Positions 35,100 through 45,192 of a stretch of DNA of 64,000 nt are shown one piece after another (the first letter of the stretch is position 1; each line of letters opens with the position of its first letter). Under the pieces are notes generated by a model. That model did not search any database and had not been told where the DNA came from. It saw only the letters and a list, made by a program, of their open reading frames with translations. Made by a program: the position numbers and the translations under genes. Source of the DNA: Sphingorhabdus sp. M41 (GTDB lineage: Bacteria > Pseudomonadota > Alphaproteobacteria > Sphingomonadales > Sphingomonadaceae); NCBI RefSeq assembly GCF_001586275.1, contig NZ_CP014545.1:2258501-2322500 (forward strand). Reading direction: 5' to 3'.

Positions 35100-36313
35100 T
35101 GCTGCAACTCGGTCGGATCAAATATGGCGCGCCCCCTGATCCTGCCCATCAGCCTTTCTCCCAGCCGGGCTCCCCGAAAGAGTGCGCGGCGGGAAGTCCC
35201 GTTCAGTTCAATCGAAAAGCGCCCGATATGGCGGCGATCGGACCATAGATGGTCGATCATCGGATGATCCTGCGCTGCGCAGCTGTCGATCCACTCCAGC
35301 TTCCGCAGGTCAAGAAATTTCAGATTTTCAATCTGCAGCAATACGCCGGGAGAAAAGCGGGAATAATCCTCGTCAAAAGCGGTCTTGAAACCGAAGGCAC
35401 CGGGTGCGGACAGAAAGTTCACCAGCATCGCCAGCGGCTTTCCGTCGAGGCGGATATCGCGGCGTTCCAGCTGGCCTGCCGCAGCGGCCCCGGCAACACA
35501 TTGACTGAAAAAGGCGCTGGTCTCCGGGGCGCTGGCCAGTGCCGAGCCGTTCTTCCCTTTCCAGCCGGCCTGTTCCAGCTCGAGAAATTCATCGATCCAA
35601 TGGTCCAGCCCCTCGCCGTCGAGATGCTGGCCGTAACTCAGCTCCCCTTTTTCGTTCAGCCGTTTGGACAGCCGCCGCCATTCCTTGCGCTTTTTCCCGC
35701 GCAAAGTGGCCCTCTGATAGTCATCCGAGCTTAGATCGCTCTGCAACAACGCCCGCGCCTCGCTGTGCACCAGATCGCAGCGCCGCTTCTGGCCGCCACA
35801 GACCGCGCGCAAGGCCTGATCCAGAGGACCGTTGATGGTCATACCGTTGATATGCAGAAATCCCGGCCAGTTGCTGCTATCAAGCGCGGCGAGCAGCTTT
35901 TCCCAGAACAGCGATTCAAAGCCCTTGCGGACCAGCGGCGTGCCGAGAAAACAATTGTGATGCATCCAGTTCTGCACATAGGGCACCGGCCAGCGCCCAT
36001 ATCGTTTGTGTGGACCCATCGGAAGCAGGCCGAGCAAGTGGGAATGGTGCGGATCTCCCGACCATAGCAGAAACAGCTGCAGATCGTGGCCATGGTCAAG
36101 ATGGGCCAATGCCGAAAGCAGGAACCAATGTTCATAGAAAATATTCGGTTCGCTCGTCTGTCTGGCCAGATCGCTCCACGCCTCGACCAGATTGTCATCC
36201 ATTTCCGCGACCGGATGGAATATCGCCTTGAATTCGGGTCCGGACAGGCCGTCGCGGAACCGGTCGCCCCGGATATCCTTGCCCTCCATCTTCTGAAACC
36301 CGCTCAAATCCAT
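35096..36313 (-). CDS. BioF2-like (FemAB/acetyltransferase_6 type) GNAT protein
   Basis: The 405-residue protein matches the BioF2-like acetyltransferase domain: the basic segment ATLRGKKRKEWRRLSKRLNE is followed by a GNAT core with DIRLDGKPLAMLVNFL and KTAFDEDYSRFSPGVLLQIE. Such proteins are associated with polysaccharide or cell-envelope modification. Substrate is not predictable. Start ATG is at 36313. It is coupled to the cupin-like gene by an ATGA overlap. Confidence 0.82.
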   Translation of the reverse strand: MDLSGFQKMEGKDIRGDRFRDGLSGPEFKAIFHPVAEMDDNLVEAWSDLARQTSEPNIFYEHWFLLSALAHLDHGHDLQLFLLWSGDPHHSHLLGLLPMGPHKRYGRWPVPYVQNWMHHNCFLGTPLVRKGFESLFWEKLLAALDSSNWPGFLHINGMTINGPLDQALRAVCGGQKRRCDLVHSEARALLQSDLSSDDYQRATLRGKKRKEWRRLSKRLNEKGELSYGQHLDGEGLDHWIDEFLELEQAGWKGKNGSALASAPETSAFFSQCVAGAAAAGQLERRDIRLDGKPLAMLVNFLSAPGAFGFKTAFDEDYSRFSPGVLLQIENLKFLDLRKLEWIDSCAAQDHPMIDHLWSDRRHIGRFSIELNGTSRRALFRGARLGERLMGRIRGRAIFDPTELQQ

Positions 36314-36421
36314 CGATATCGCCCTATCAGCATTATTGCCGCTTCCGTCGCTGTGGCTAACGGAAAAGGGGTAAAATCTTATTAACGCTGTCGGACCGGC
36401 AATCGGCGGGTCCGGGTCATG

Positions 36422-36453
36422 AAAAAACCCCGCCGAAATCGTTTCCGGCGGGG
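36422..36453 (-). terminator. Intrinsic terminator of hppA
   Basis: Read on the minus strand, CCCCGCCG (36446-36453) and CGGCGGGG (36428-36435) form an 8-bp GC stem with a 10-nt loop followed by six T. It lies 29 bp after the hppA stop. It is a textbook rho-independent terminator. Confidence 0.93.
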
Positions 36454-36481
36454 CCTTGTTTTAAACCAGGAGGCGAGCCTT

Positions 36482-38608
36482 CTAGTGAACGCCGCCCTGC
36501 GCCGCATACAGCGCTGCGAGCAGCAGCAATGCGACAATATTGGTGATCTTGATCATCGGGTTGACGGCCGGACCCGCAGTATCCTTGTACGGATCGCCCA
36601 CGGTATCGCCGGTCACCGCAGCATGGTGGGCGTCGGAGCCCTTGCCGCCGTGATTGCCGTCCTCGATATATTTCTTGGCATTGTCCCAGGCACCGCCACC
36701 CGCTGTCATCGACAGGGCAACGAAAAGGCCGGAGACGATCACGCCGAGCAGCAAGGCGCCGAGCGCGGCAAAGCCGTTCGCCTGGCCCGCAACCGCGGTG
36801 ATCACGAAATAGACCACGATCGGTGCAAGAACCGGCAGCAGCGATGGCAGGATCATTTCCTTGATCGCCGCCTTGGTCACCAGATCCACGGTCCGTGCAT
36901 AGTTGGGACGCGAGGTACCCGCCATGATGCCCGGATCAGCAGCAAACTGCTCACGAACGTCTTTGACGACGTCCCCGGCAGCGCGACCAACAGCGGTCAT
37001 GCCCATGGAACCGAACAGATAGGGCAGCAAGGCACCCAGCAGCAGGCCAACGATCACATAGGGATTTTCAAGGCTGAAGCTGACTTCAAGGTTCGGGAAG
37101 AACTCCTTGAGGTCGGCGGTATAGGCCGAGAAAAGCACCAGAGCCGCAAGACCGGCAGAACCAATGGCATAGCCCTTGGTCACGGCCTTGGTGGTGTTGC
37201 CCACGGCGTCGAGCGCATCGGTCTTGTTCCGGACGCTCTCGTCCAGACCGGCCATTTCAGCGATACCGCCTGCGTTATCCGTAACCGGACCATAAGCATC
37301 CAGCGCCACGACCATTCCGGCAAGTGCCAGCATGGCGGTTGCCGCAAAGGCGATGCCGATCAGACCAGCAAGCTGGAACGCGACAACGATGCCGACAACG
37401 ATGACCAGCGTCGGCAGGGCCGTTGCTTCCATCGAAATCGCCAGTCCCTGGATCACGTTCGTGCCGTGGCCGGTTTCCGATGATTTGGCGATCGACCGAA
37501 CCGGACGATATTGCGTGCCGGTATAATATTCGGTGATCCAGATGATCAGGCCGGTAACCGCCAGACCAACCATCATCGACCAGAACAGGGCCATGCCGGT
37601 AAATCCGCCAGTGCCGTCAAGCGCGACACCGATTGGCGTGTCCATGTCACCCAGCGTGCGCATGGTGACATAATAGATGGCCGGGATCGACAGCACCGCT
37701 GTGGTGATGAAACCCTTGTACAGCGCGCCCATGATGTTCGTGCCGCTGCCGAGACGAACCATATATGTGCCGATGATCGAAGTCAGGATACAGACACCGC
37801 CAACAATGAGCGGCAAAGACATGAGGTCGTAGAGCATCGCGCTGCCGACAAAATCGCCGAACAACAGAGCCAGAAGCACCATCGTCGCACCAACGGTCAC
37901 GACATAGGTCTCGAACAGATCGGCTGCCATGCCGGCACAATCGCCGACATTGTCACCAACATTATCCGCGATCGTCGCAGGGTTGCGTGGATCATCCTCG
38001 GGGATGCCCGCTTCGACCTTGCCGACCAGATCGGCGCCAACGTCAGCGGCCTTGGTGAAGATACCACCACCGAGACGCGCAAAGATCGAGATCAGCGACG
38101 CACCGAAGGCCAGAGCAACCAGCGCGTCAATGACCGTACGGTCATTGGCAGCCAGACCCATCTGGGTGGTCAGCACGTAGAAGAATATCGAGATCGCCAG
38201 CAACGCGAGGCCAGCAACCAGCATACCCGTCACCGCACCGGCGCGAAACGCGACGGTGAGACCGGTTTGCAGGCTTTCGCTGGCGCCCTGTGCCGTGCGG
38301 ACATTGGCGCGAACCGAGATGTTCATGCCAATATAGCCCGCGACGCCGGAAAGGACCGCGCCGAGCAGGAAGCCGACGGTTGAAATGGCGCCGAGGAAGA
38401 TGAAGACCAGAACCGCGACGACAATGCCGACGAGACCGATCGCACGATATTGGCGGTTCAGATAGGCTTGGGCGCCTTCCTGAATGGCACCGGCAATGGA
38501 TTGCATTTTCTCGTTGCCGGCCGGTGCATTGAGCACCTGGCGGCTGGTAATGAAGCCGTATAATATGGCGATAAAACCACATAAAATTGAAATGGTGACT
38601 ACAGTCAT
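36482..38608 (-). CDS. hppA: Membrane-bound proton-translocating pyrophosphatase, K+-independent type
   Basis: The 708-residue integral membrane enzyme has about 16 helices. The pyrophosphate-binding core [35 protein letters not shown] is intact, as is the second acidic motif near [44 protein letters not shown]. The segment [10 protein letters not shown] carries Lys at the Ala/Lys switch, which in this family marks potassium-independent H+-pumping enzymes. It couples PPi hydrolysis to proton export at the inner membrane. It has its own terminator and probably its own promoter in the 156 bp upstream. Confidence 0.96.
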   Translation of the reverse strand: MTVVTISILCGFIAILYGFITSRQVLNAPAGNEKMQSIAGAIQEGAQAYLNRQYRAIGLVGIVVAVLVFIFLGAISTVGFLLGAVLSGVAGYIGMNISVRANVRTAQGASESLQTGLTVAFRAGAVTGMLVAGLALLAISIFFYVLTTQMGLAANDRTVIDALVALAFGASLISIFARLGGGIFTKAADVGADLVGKVEAGIPEDDPRNPATIADNVGDNVGDCAGMAADLFETYVVTVGATMVLLALLFGDFVGSAMLYDLMSLPLIVGGVCILTSIIGTYMVRLGSGTNIMGALYKGFITTAVLSIPAIYYVTMRTLGDMDTPIGVALDGTGGFTGMALFWSMMVGLAVTGLIIWITEYYTGTQYRPVRSIAKSSETGHGTNVIQGLAISMEATALPTLVIVVGIVVAFQLAGLIGIAFAATAMLALAGMVVALDAYGPVTDNAGGIAEMAGLDESVRNKTDALDAVGNTTKAVTKGYAIGSAGLAALVLFSAYTADLKEFFPNLEVSFSLENPYVIVGLLLGALLPYLFGSMGMTAVGRAAGDVVKDVREQFAADPGIMAGTSRPNYARTVDLVTKAAIKEMILPSLLPVLAPIVVYFVITAVAGQANGFAALGALLLGVIVSGLFVALSMTAGGGAWDNAKKYIEDGNHGGKGSDAHHAAVTGDTVGDPYKDTAGPAVNPMIKITNIVALLLLAALYAAQGGVH

Positions 38609-38764
38609 CGCTGAGCATCCCCCCCTATTTTTTTACGAGCACCCCATTGATCAGAGCGCTTTCGCAATAGGTATAGTGCGGGAAATGCGAACCGCGCAAG
38701 CCCTGATTTAACGGCCCGATTGAAGGGCTTATGAAGCTATCCAATTTGATAGAATCTTGTCCGA

Positions 38765-39700
38765 TCAGGCGTGCACAAATCCCAGATGCTCGGGCAGTTC
38801 CAGTCGTTCGCCATGGCTGTGCAGCGCGACACCCGAACCGGGCCGGCAAATGCCAACGCAGGTGAGCGGAACCGACAATACGGTTTCCGGGCTGGCGGTG
38901 AGCAACAATTGATAATCGTCGCCGCCCGTCGCCGCCTTCATCCGGGCGTCGCAGTCATCGCCGACAAGCGCCTGAAACTGCGTGGATAACGGCAATTCCG
39001 CCAGATCAATTTCAATCTGTATCCCGCTGGCTGCAGCAATTCGCGATGCGTCGAGCAACAGACCATCGGAAATATCCATCATGCTGCTGACCAGATTGGA
39101 CAATATCCGCCCCTCTTCCAGCTTTGGCATAGGACGGGTGTGCGCTTTCAGCAGCGAGGCGGTGGTGTCGATATCCGGTGAACGCAGCGACCCCGATGCG
39201 ATTTGCAGCCCGGCCCATGCGTCGCCAATGGTTCCCGTGACATAGACGGCGTGGCCCGGCTTGGCGTTGCTGCGCGACGGCACGATATGGCCCTTTGCTT
39301 CACCAATGGCGGTCAGGCCAAAGGTTCTTGGGGCATTTTCTCCCATCGCCACGGTATCGCCGCCGAGCAATGGCACGGAAAAGCGGTCAATCGCCTGTTT
39401 CAGCCCTTCGACAAAGGCTGCGTCCCACTGATCACCAGCGGTCCGGCCATAGCCGAGCAGGATGCCCAGCGGCTTCGCTCCCTTGGCTGCCAGATCAGAC
39501 AGGTTCACCGCGACAAGCTTCCACGCCACATCGGCCGGATCGGCGTCGCGAAGGAAATGCACGCCTTCGACCATCATGTCATGAGTCATCACCAGCTTGT
39601 GCCGTCCGAACGGCATCATCGCGACATCATCGACAAGTCCGCGTGCTGCCGGGTGGGTGGTAATAGCCTTTAATCGGTCAATAAAATCTAGTTCGTTCAA
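38765..39700 (-). CDS. thiL: Thiamine-monophosphate kinase
   Basis: The 311-residue enzyme of the ThiL/PurM-like ATPase superfamily has GLVDDVAMMPFGRHKLVMTHDMMVEGVHF near the start and WKLVAVNLSDLAAKGAKPLG. VPLLGGDTV and SSMMDISDGLLLDASRIA mark the nucleotide/metal sites. It makes thiamine diphosphate from TMP and ATP. It is downstream of nusB on the same strand, after a 243-bp gap that contains only a small GCCGGCT/AGCCGGC hairpin at 39793-39811 and no credible gene. Confidence 0.95.
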   Translation of the reverse strand: MNELDFIDRLKAITTHPAARGLVDDVAMMPFGRHKLVMTHDMMVEGVHFLRDADPADVAWKLVAVNLSDLAAKGAKPLGILLGYGRTAGDQWDAAFVEGLKQAIDRFSVPLLGGDTVAMGENAPRTFGLTAIGEAKGHIVPSRSNAKPGHAVYVTGTIGDAWAGLQIASGSLRSPDIDTTASLLKAHTRPMPKLEEGRILSNLVSSMMDISDGLLLDASRIAAASGIQIEIDLAELPLSTQFQALVGDDCDARMKAATGGDDYQLLLTASPETVLSVPLTCVGICRPGSGVALHSHGERLELPEHLGFVHA

Positions 39701-39792
39701 GACAGGGCGTGCTCCGGTGCCATTCTGAGGGAAGCGTTGGCGCGCTTGCTGACCGCTGACGGGGCGGCAAATCCTTTGAATCCGTGCGGCGC

Positions 39793-39811
39793 GCCGGCTC
39801 GCATAGCCGGC
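39793..39811. repeat. Small hairpin between nusB and thiL
   Basis: GCCGGCT-CGCAT-AGCCGGC is a perfect 7-bp dyad in the gap 39701-39943. It lacks a T tract on either strand, so a terminator role is doubtful. A second weak dyad CCCCC/GGGGG spans 39918-39936 just after nusB. The gap otherwise shows nothing recognisable. Confidence 0.4.
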
Positions 39812-39943
39812 TCAATCGGAACACTCGATGAACGAGACCGGTTTTGATGATCAAAATATGGGTGGAAAAGCAGACGCAATAAGCGATACAGCCGGTCCAG
39901 AAAATATGACAATTTTTCCCCCAGTGGCAGCCGGGGGTCTTGT

Positions 39944-40390
39944 TCAGCCCCGAACCTGCTTCGCGATGCTATCCAGAAGCCCGTTTACGAAACCGGCATC
40001 CTTCTTGTTGAAAAAGGCATGGGCCACGTCCAGATATTCGTCAATTACCGTTGCGATCGGTACGTCTTCCTGTGCGACCAGTTCAAATGTCCCGCAGCGA
40101 AGTATCTGGACCATCGTCTTGTCGAGACGACCCAATGTCCAGCCGGAAGCCAGTTTCGAGGCAATCAGCTGGTCGATTTCTTCCATCCGCGACGTCACGC
40201 CAATCACCAGTTCGTCAAAAAAATCGCGTTCGGCCGGATGATATTGATCATCCTCGATTTCCTTGCCCAGCCGGTGGTCATGAAATTCCTTGAGCAGCTT
40301 CGGCACCGGCGTCTTTTCCATCTGGTGCTGGAACAGCGCCTGGACGGCGGCGAGCCGCGCAGCGGATCGGGAAGTGGATTTTGCAGTCAT
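39944..40390 (-). CDS. nusB: Transcription antitermination factor NusB
   Basis: The 148-residue all-helical NusB has AARLAAVQALFQHQM at the N-terminus, TRMEEIDQLIASKLASGWTL in the middle and TVIDEYLDVAHAFFNKKDAGFVNGLLDSIA, the signature near the C-terminus. It binds NusE/S10 and boxA RNA for rRNA antitermination. It overlaps the upstream DUF1993 gene by 4 bp. Confidence 0.95.
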   Translation of the reverse strand: MTAKSTSRSAARLAAVQALFQHQMEKTPVPKLLKEFHDHRLGKEIEDDQYHPAERDFFDELVIGVTSRMEEIDQLIASKLASGWTLGRLDKTMVQILRCGTFELVAQEDVPIATVIDEYLDVAHAFFNKKDAGFVNGLLDSIAKQVRG

Positions 40391-40911
40391 GCTCTTTTCA
40401 TCCTTGGTACGCCGAGAAAGTCACCCTTGCCGATCTTGAAACCGCGCTGACGCAGCACGTCATAGGCGGTGGTGGCGTGAAAATAGAAATTGGGCTGGGC
40501 GAAACTCAGCAGGAAATTCTCGGCGGTGAAGGGCATGACGCTATCCTTGAAGCGGAATTCCATATGCTGGCCCATGAAGCCTTCCATCTCGGTTTCGCTG
40601 ACCGCTTCCAGCCCGGCCTTTGCTTCGTCGAGTTTCTCGTAAAGGCCCGCCCAGTCTTCGGGTGGCGGAGCGAGGCTTGGCGTAAACACGCCCTCTCTCA
40701 CCCCTTCGATCGCGCCCAGCGAATGTTCACGGCAACATTTTACCTGATAGGAAAAGGGCAGCATATCCTCGATCAGCCGCGCACCGATAATCTCTTCCGG
40801 TGCCGTGCCCTGCTCCTCGCAATGGGCCTTGGCCTTGTCGACCAGCTTGCGAACGGCAGCGATGATCTGCAGCTGGGACGGAATTACGGCCTCATATAGG
40901 GAAATGGTCAT
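40387..40911 (-). CDS. DUF1993 family protein
   Basis: The 174-residue protein starts MTISLYEAVIPSQLQIIAAV, the conserved opening of DUF1993. The motif PFSYQVKCCREHSLGAIEGV follows, and later NFLLSFAQPNFYFHATTAYDVLR. The fold is a four-helix DinB-like bundle; biochemical role unknown. The start is at 40911, and upstream in-frame sequence belongs to the hisD 3' end. It is inserted between hisD and nusB and overlaps nusB by 4 bp. Confidence 0.88.
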   Translation of the reverse strand: MTISLYEAVIPSQLQIIAAVRKLVDKAKAHCEEQGTAPEEIIGARLIEDMLPFSYQVKCCREHSLGAIEGVREGVFTPSLAPPPEDWAGLYEKLDEAKAGLEAVSETEMEGFMGQHMEFRFKDSVMPFTAENFLLSFAQPNFYFHATTAYDVLRQRGFKIGKGDFLGVPRMKRA

Positions 40912-40933
40912 GGACTTTTCTTTCTCTTGAGTG

Positions 40934-42229
40934 TCAGCGCGGATCAAGCCGCTTCTGGACGCTGGCGGCATGGGCTGGCAAGCCCTCTGCCTCTGCCAGG
41001 GCGACTGCCGCGGGGCCGATATTGCGCAAAGCCTGTTCATCGCAGTGGATGAAGCTGGTGCGTTTCATGAAATCGGTCACCGACAGACCGGACGAGAAAC
41101 GCGCCCGGCGGCCTGTTGGCAGAACGTGGTTGGGGCCGGCGACATAGTCACCGACGGCTTCGGGCGTGTGACGCCCCAGGAATACTGAACCGGCGTGACG
41201 GATCTTGCGGAACATGGCGTCCGGTTCATCGATCGCCAGTTCCAGATGTTCGGCAGCCAGCCGGTCGACCAGCGGTACCGCCTGATCCAGCCGGTCGAGA
41301 ACGATGATGGCGCCATTATCATTCCAGCTGGTCGTCGCGGTTGCAGACGTTGCGAGAACAGCTAATTGTTCAGCAATTTTCTCAGAAACCTGATCGGCAA
41401 ACTTCTCATCATCTGTGAACAATATCGACTGGCTGGTCGGATCATGTTCCGCCTGGCTGAGCAGGTCGGCAGCGATCCAGTCGGGATCATTCTTGCCATC
41501 GGCCACCACGACAATCTCCGAGGGACCGGCAACCATATCAATGCCGACGACACCGAACACCTGCCGCTTGGCTTCGGCGACCCAGGCATTGCCCGGCCCG
41601 GTGATGACATCGACAGATTTGATCTTTTCCGTACCATAAGCGAGCGCTGCCACCGCCTGAGCGCCGCCAATGCGCCAGATTTCGTCAACGCCGGCCAGTT
41701 CTGCCGCCGCCAGCACCAGCGGATTGATATAGCCGCCGGGCGCAGGCGTCACCATGATGATCCGCTCGACACCGGCAACCTTGGCCGGAATGGCGTTCAT
41801 CAGCACCGAGGACGGATAGGCCGCGCGGCCACCGGGAATATAGATGCCCGCCAGCTCGACCGCGCCCCAGCGCGCGCCGATGCGCACACCGGCATCGTCC
41901 ATATAATCCCTGTTATCAGGGAGTTGTCCGTCATGATAATCACGAATTCTCAAGGCCGCCAGTTCCAGCGCCACGCGCAAAGATGCTTCCAGACCTTCCA
42001 ATGCCGCTTCGGACTCGGCCTTGTCCACGCGCCATCCGGTCTGCTCCAGATCATGCTGGTCAAACTTGCCGGTCAGCCGCGCAACGGCGGCGTCGCCATG
42101 ATCACGAACATCCTGAATGATCGCCCGCACATCCGCCGAAACATCCGCATCCGCCTCGCGCCGCGCATTGACCAGCGCGTCAAAGGCTGCATCGAAATCG
42201 GGATCAGAAATAGACAGTCGAAGCGTCAC
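40934..42229 (-). CDS. hisD: Histidinol dehydrogenase
   Basis: The 431-residue enzyme has WGAVELAGIYIPGGRAAYPSSVLMNAIPAKVAGV, DMVAGPSEIVVVAD (zinc region) and LAAEHLELAID, which carries the catalytic Glu-His pair. The zinc-dependent enzyme oxidises histidinol to histidine in two NAD+ steps. It lies between hisG upstream and DUF1993 downstream on the same strand. A 138-bp hairpin-repeat gap separates it from hisG. Confidence 0.97.
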   Translation of the reverse strand: MTLRLSISDPDFDAAFDALVNARREADADVSADVRAIIQDVRDHGDAAVARLTGKFDQHDLEQTGWRVDKAESEAALEGLEASLRVALELAALRIRDYHDGQLPDNRDYMDDAGVRIGARWGAVELAGIYIPGGRAAYPSSVLMNAIPAKVAGVERIIMVTPAPGGYINPLVLAAAELAGVDEIWRIGGAQAVAALAYGTEKIKSVDVITGPGNAWVAEAKRQVFGVVGIDMVAGPSEIVVVADGKNDPDWIAADLLSQAEHDPTSQSILFTDDEKFADQVSEKIAEQLAVLATSATATTSWNDNGAIIVLDRLDQAVPLVDRLAAEHLELAIDEPDAMFRKIRHAGSVFLGRHTPEAVGDYVAGPNHVLPTGRRARFSSGLSVTDFMKRTSFIHCDEQALRNIGPAAVALAEAEGLPAHAASVQKRLDPR

Positions 42230-42232
42230 CTT

Positions 42233-42346
42233 AGCCCCTCCTTTTCAAAGGAGGGGTTGGGGTGGTTCCATGCCGCATATCGCTGACGCAAGCGATGCTG
42301 ACGCACCGCCACCACCCCTTGATCCCCGCCTCTGAAGAAAAGGGGA
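42233..42346. repeat. Intergenic hairpin element between hisG and hisD
   Basis: AGCCCCTCCTTTTCAAAGGAGGGGTTGGGGTGGT at the left (42233 on) and CCACCACCCCTTGATCCCCGCCTCTGAAGAAAAGGGG at the right mirror each other imperfectly, with a CGCTGACGCAAGCGATGCTGACGC core. The left arm is almost identical to the element at 34106, so both belong to one family. It lies inside what is otherwise a his operon. Confidence 0.8.
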
Positions 42347-42367
42347 AAGATATAATATCCGGCGCCA

Positions 42368-43018
42368 TCAGACCTGCCCCGCCAGCTCGCGGAATTTCTG
42401 CACCAACGGCGTCAGCTCCGCGCTGCGCATCTTGAACGCCGCGCGGTTGACGACCAGACGGCCGGAAATATCCAGTATCCGGTCGGTTTCTACCAGATTA
42501 TTGGCTTTCAAAGTGCTGCCGGACTCCACCAGATCGACGATATGCCGCGACAGGCCCAGCGAAGGCGCCAGCTCCATTGCGCCGTTGAGCTTCACGCATT
42601 CGGCCTGAATGCCTTTGCCCTCGAAATAGCGGCTGGTGAGATTGGGGTATTTTGTCGCGACCCTGAGATGCGAGATATTGCCGAGCTGCTCCGCATCATC
42701 CTTCGGTTGCGCCACCGACAGGCGGCAGCGGCCGATGCCGAGATCGACCGGCGCGTAAAGCTCGCTATAGCCGAATTCCTCGATCACATCGGACCCGACA
42801 ATGCCGATCTGCGCCGCGCCATGGGCGACGAAGGTGGCAACATCAAACGCCCGCACCCGGATGATCGACATATGCGGCAGATTGGTCGCGAATTGCAGAC
42901 TGCGGTTGGACTTGTCAAAAAAGGCGTCTTCTGGCACAATTCCCGCCTGCTCCAGGAGCGGCAAGGCATCGTCGAGAATCCTCCCTTTCGGAATTGCAAA
43001 GATTAGTGGTTTGGCCAT
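42368..43018 (-). CDS. hisG: ATP phosphoribosyltransferase, short form (HisG-S)
   Basis: The 216-residue catalytic subunit starts [20 protein letters not shown]. It has [28 protein letters not shown] and the PRPP-loop region [34 protein letters not shown]. It lacks the C-terminal regulatory domain of long HisG, so it is expected to need HisZ for activity and histidine feedback. No hisZ is in the window. The start at 43018 is preferred, since the frame further upstream is not homologous. Confidence 0.95.
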   Translation of the reverse strand: MAKPLIFAIPKGRILDDALPLLEQAGIVPEDAFFDKSNRSLQFATNLPHMSIIRVRAFDVATFVAHGAAQIGIVGSDVIEEFGYSELYAPVDLGIGRCRLSVAQPKDDAEQLGNISHLRVATKYPNLTSRYFEGKGIQAECVKLNGAMELAPSLGLSRHIVDLVESGSTLKANNLVETDRILDISGRLVVNRAAFKMRSAELTPLVQKFRELAGQV

Positions 43019-43063
43019 GATGGCCGCGGCTTTACGGCTTCGCAGATGAAAGGGCAACGAGTT

Positions 43064-44122
43064 ATGGACATTTTGGACGTCGAAGATATCGCGCAGGGAA
43101 TGCGCGGCCAGGCGGAACATTGCCGGCGCAACGACGCCCCGGTCACGGCCTCGGTCATCATCGCCCAATTACCGCTGATGACCGGCCCGACCGCCTGCGG
43201 ACAGAAGATCGCGCGATGGCCGGGAAAACCGCTGGAAGACGCGATGCCGCTGCGCCTCACCGGCGGCCTGCATCACCTCTATCTCAGCGGCAAGGAACCG
43301 CGTCTGGCGGATATTTACGAGGGGAGGATCACCGAACAATACGCCATTGATCGTCTGGTCGGAGAGGTTGTCGCAGACCATGACGCCGACCTGCTGCCCT
43401 GGTTCGACAGCCCGCCGCAGACCAATGAATCCGGACGGTCAGCGAGTTTCATGGCGGGCCTACTCTGGCTGTCCGGGCGTGTCGGCCCGCGATTCGAACT
43501 GCTTGAACTGGGGGCCAGCGCCGGGGTGAATACGATGATGGGCCGCTATCATTATGATCTCAACGGGGTTCAGGCCGGACCGGAGGATTCGCCGATGCGG
43601 ATCGAGCCGATATGGCGCGGTCCCCCTCCCCCGCAGGCACCGGTCGAGATTGTCAGCGCCCGCGGCTGTGACCAGAATCCGATCGATCTCACCGACGACG
43701 AGACCGCCGCCCGGCTCAAGGGCTATATCTGGCCGGAAATGCCCGCGCGCTTCGAGCGGATGGAAGCGTCGATCGCGCTGGCCAAGCAGGATCCGCCCGA
43801 TGTTGCCAGGGCCGATGGCGCCGACTGGGTCGAAGCGCAATTGCTCCTGCCCCAGCAAAGCGGCGTCACTCGGGTGCTGATGCATTCGATCGTCTGGCAA
43901 TATCTGCCGCAGGCAACCAAGGACCGGATTACTTCAGCCATGGAAACGGCGGGCAAAGCAGCAAAGTTGGATAAACCGCTCGCCTGGATGTCGCTGGAAA
44001 CCAACCGCAAGACCTTCAGCCACGAACTGATTACCCGCTATTGGCCGGGCGGCGAGCAACCAGCGCTGCTGGGCCGGGCGCACGCCCATGGTGCCTGGGT
44101 GGAGTGGGTTGAAGAGCGATAG
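43064..44122 (+). CDS. DUF2332 family protein
   Basis: The 352-residue protein matches DUF2332: NRC-terminal [19 protein letters not shown] and [10 protein letters not shown], and the methyltransferase-like glycine motif [32 protein letters not shown] lies in the C-terminal half, and the end is [14 protein letters not shown]. Function is unknown, although the Rossmann-like motif suggests SAM binding. ATG at 43064 has an AAAGGG box 9 nt upstream and is preferred over an ATG at 43046 inside that box. It diverges from hisG. Confidence 0.85.
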   Translation: MDILDVEDIAQGMRGQAEHCRRNDAPVTASVIIAQLPLMTGPTACGQKIARWPGKPLEDAMPLRLTGGLHHLYLSGKEPRLADIYEGRITEQYAIDRLVGEVVADHDADLLPWFDSPPQTNESGRSASFMAGLLWLSGRVGPRFELLELGASAGVNTMMGRYHYDLNGVQAGPEDSPMRIEPIWRGPPPPQAPVEIVSARGCDQNPIDLTDDETAARLKGYIWPEMPARFERMEASIALAKQDPPDVARADGADWVEAQLLLPQQSGVTRVLMHSIVWQYLPQATKDRITSAMETAGKAAKLDKPLAWMSLETNRKTFSHELITRYWPGGEQPALLGRAHAHGAWVEWVEER

Positions 44123-44136
44123 CGGAGCGTGAGCAA

Positions 44137-44298
44137 ATTGCCCTCTCCCATAGGGAGAGGCAAGTGTAGCTTGTCAGCTTGCTGACTAGCAAAACTCGGT
44201 GAGGGGTTCGACTGTCGAGAAGGCAAAACCCCTCACCGACTGCGCCTAAGGCAATAAACTGCCAAGGCTTGTTGCCTCTCCCTCTGGGAGAGGGCAAT
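44137..44298. repeat. Intergenic hairpin element
   Basis: ATTGCCCTCTCCC (44137-44149) pairs with GGGAGAGGGCAAT (44286-44298), and inner GAGAGGCAA (44155-44163) with TTGCCTCTC (44272-44280). GTGAGGGGTT...AACCCCTCAC forms a middle pairing. It fills the space between the convergent DUF2332 and pirin genes and shares its layout with the element at 45590. Confidence 0.85.
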
Positions 44299-45192
44299 TC
44301 AATCCGTAACCGTCTTCGGCCGCCCCTCGGGCAACGGGATATATTCCTCCGGATCCCCCGGCACCACCGGAAAACGCCCCTCGGACCAATCCGCCTTGGC
44401 CTGCTCAATCCGCTCCTTGCTCGACGAGACAAAATTCCACCAGACATGCCGTTCGCTGGCAAAAGCCTCACCGCCGAGCAGCATCGCCCGCCCACCCGAC
44501 AGCGACGAAAGCGACACCTTCGCCCCCGGCGCAATCACATAAAGCAGATATTTTTCCAGCGGCACGCCATCGAGCGCACCCTCCCCATCGACCAGCATCA
44601 CCGCCCGTTCGTCGGCTTCGGCATCAATTGGGATTGCGCCATTGGCCGACAGCAATATATCGGCATAAATCGTCTCTGCATGACAGGTGGTCGGCGCCGT
44701 CTGCCCCCAGAGACTCCCCATGATGATCCGGGCCTTGACACCACAATCCTCGACCAGCGGCAAATCACCTTCCCCGACATTCTCGAACGCCGGATCGATC
44801 TCTTCCTTGCCGTCGGGGAGTGCCAGCCAGGTCTGCATCCCGAACATCGGTTTCTTCTCGTCCTGCGTTTCCACCGGCGAGCGCTCCGAATGGACAATCC
44901 CCCTGCCCGCCGTCATCAGATTGACCTCGCCCGGCCGGATTGTCTGATGGGTGCCAAGACTGTCGCGATGGTCGATCGCCCCCTCAAACAAATAGGTCAC
45001 CGTCGCCAGATTGATATGCGGATGCGGTCGCACCCCCATGCCCGGCCCTTCCGGCAGTGTTGCCGGGCCAAATTCATCGACAAAGATAAACGGCCCCACC
45101 ATCCGGCGATGCCGCGATGGCAAAACCCGGCGGACCTGAAACTCACCGAGATCATGAGTGGTGGGGGTAATCGTCTGCGTAATGTTGGTCAT
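44299..45192 (-). CDS. Pirin family protein
   Basis: The 297-residue bicupin has the pirin metal-site histidines in GVRPHPHINLATVTYLFEGAIDHRDSLG and GRGIVHSERSP. The C-terminal cupin contains VIAPGAKVSLSS and GGEAFASERHVWWNFVSSSKERI. Pirins bind Fe or other metals; some act as quercetinases, others as regulators. Function here is unknown. It overlaps the upstream cupin gene by 4 bp, so the two cupin-fold genes are coupled. Confidence 0.9.
   Translation of the reverse strand: MTNITQTITPTTHDLGEFQVRRVLPSRHRRMVGPFIFVDEFGPATLPEGPGMGVRPHPHINLATVTYLFEGAIDHRDSLGTHQTIRPGEVNLMTAGRGIVHSERSPVETQDEKKPMFGMQTWLALPDGKEEIDPAFENVGEGDLPLVEDCGVKARIIMGSLWGQTAPTTCHAETIYADILLSANGAIPIDAEADERAVMLVDGEGALDGVPLEKYLLYVIAPGAKVSLSSLSGGRAMLLGGEAFASERHVWWNFVSSSKERIEQAKADWSEGRFPVVPGDPEEYIPLPEGRPKTVTD

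Noticed and set aside
39697-39912. A 71-codon frame on the minus strand between nusB and thiL
   Set aside because: Low-complexity basic product, no ribosome site, no family; treated as non-coding gap.
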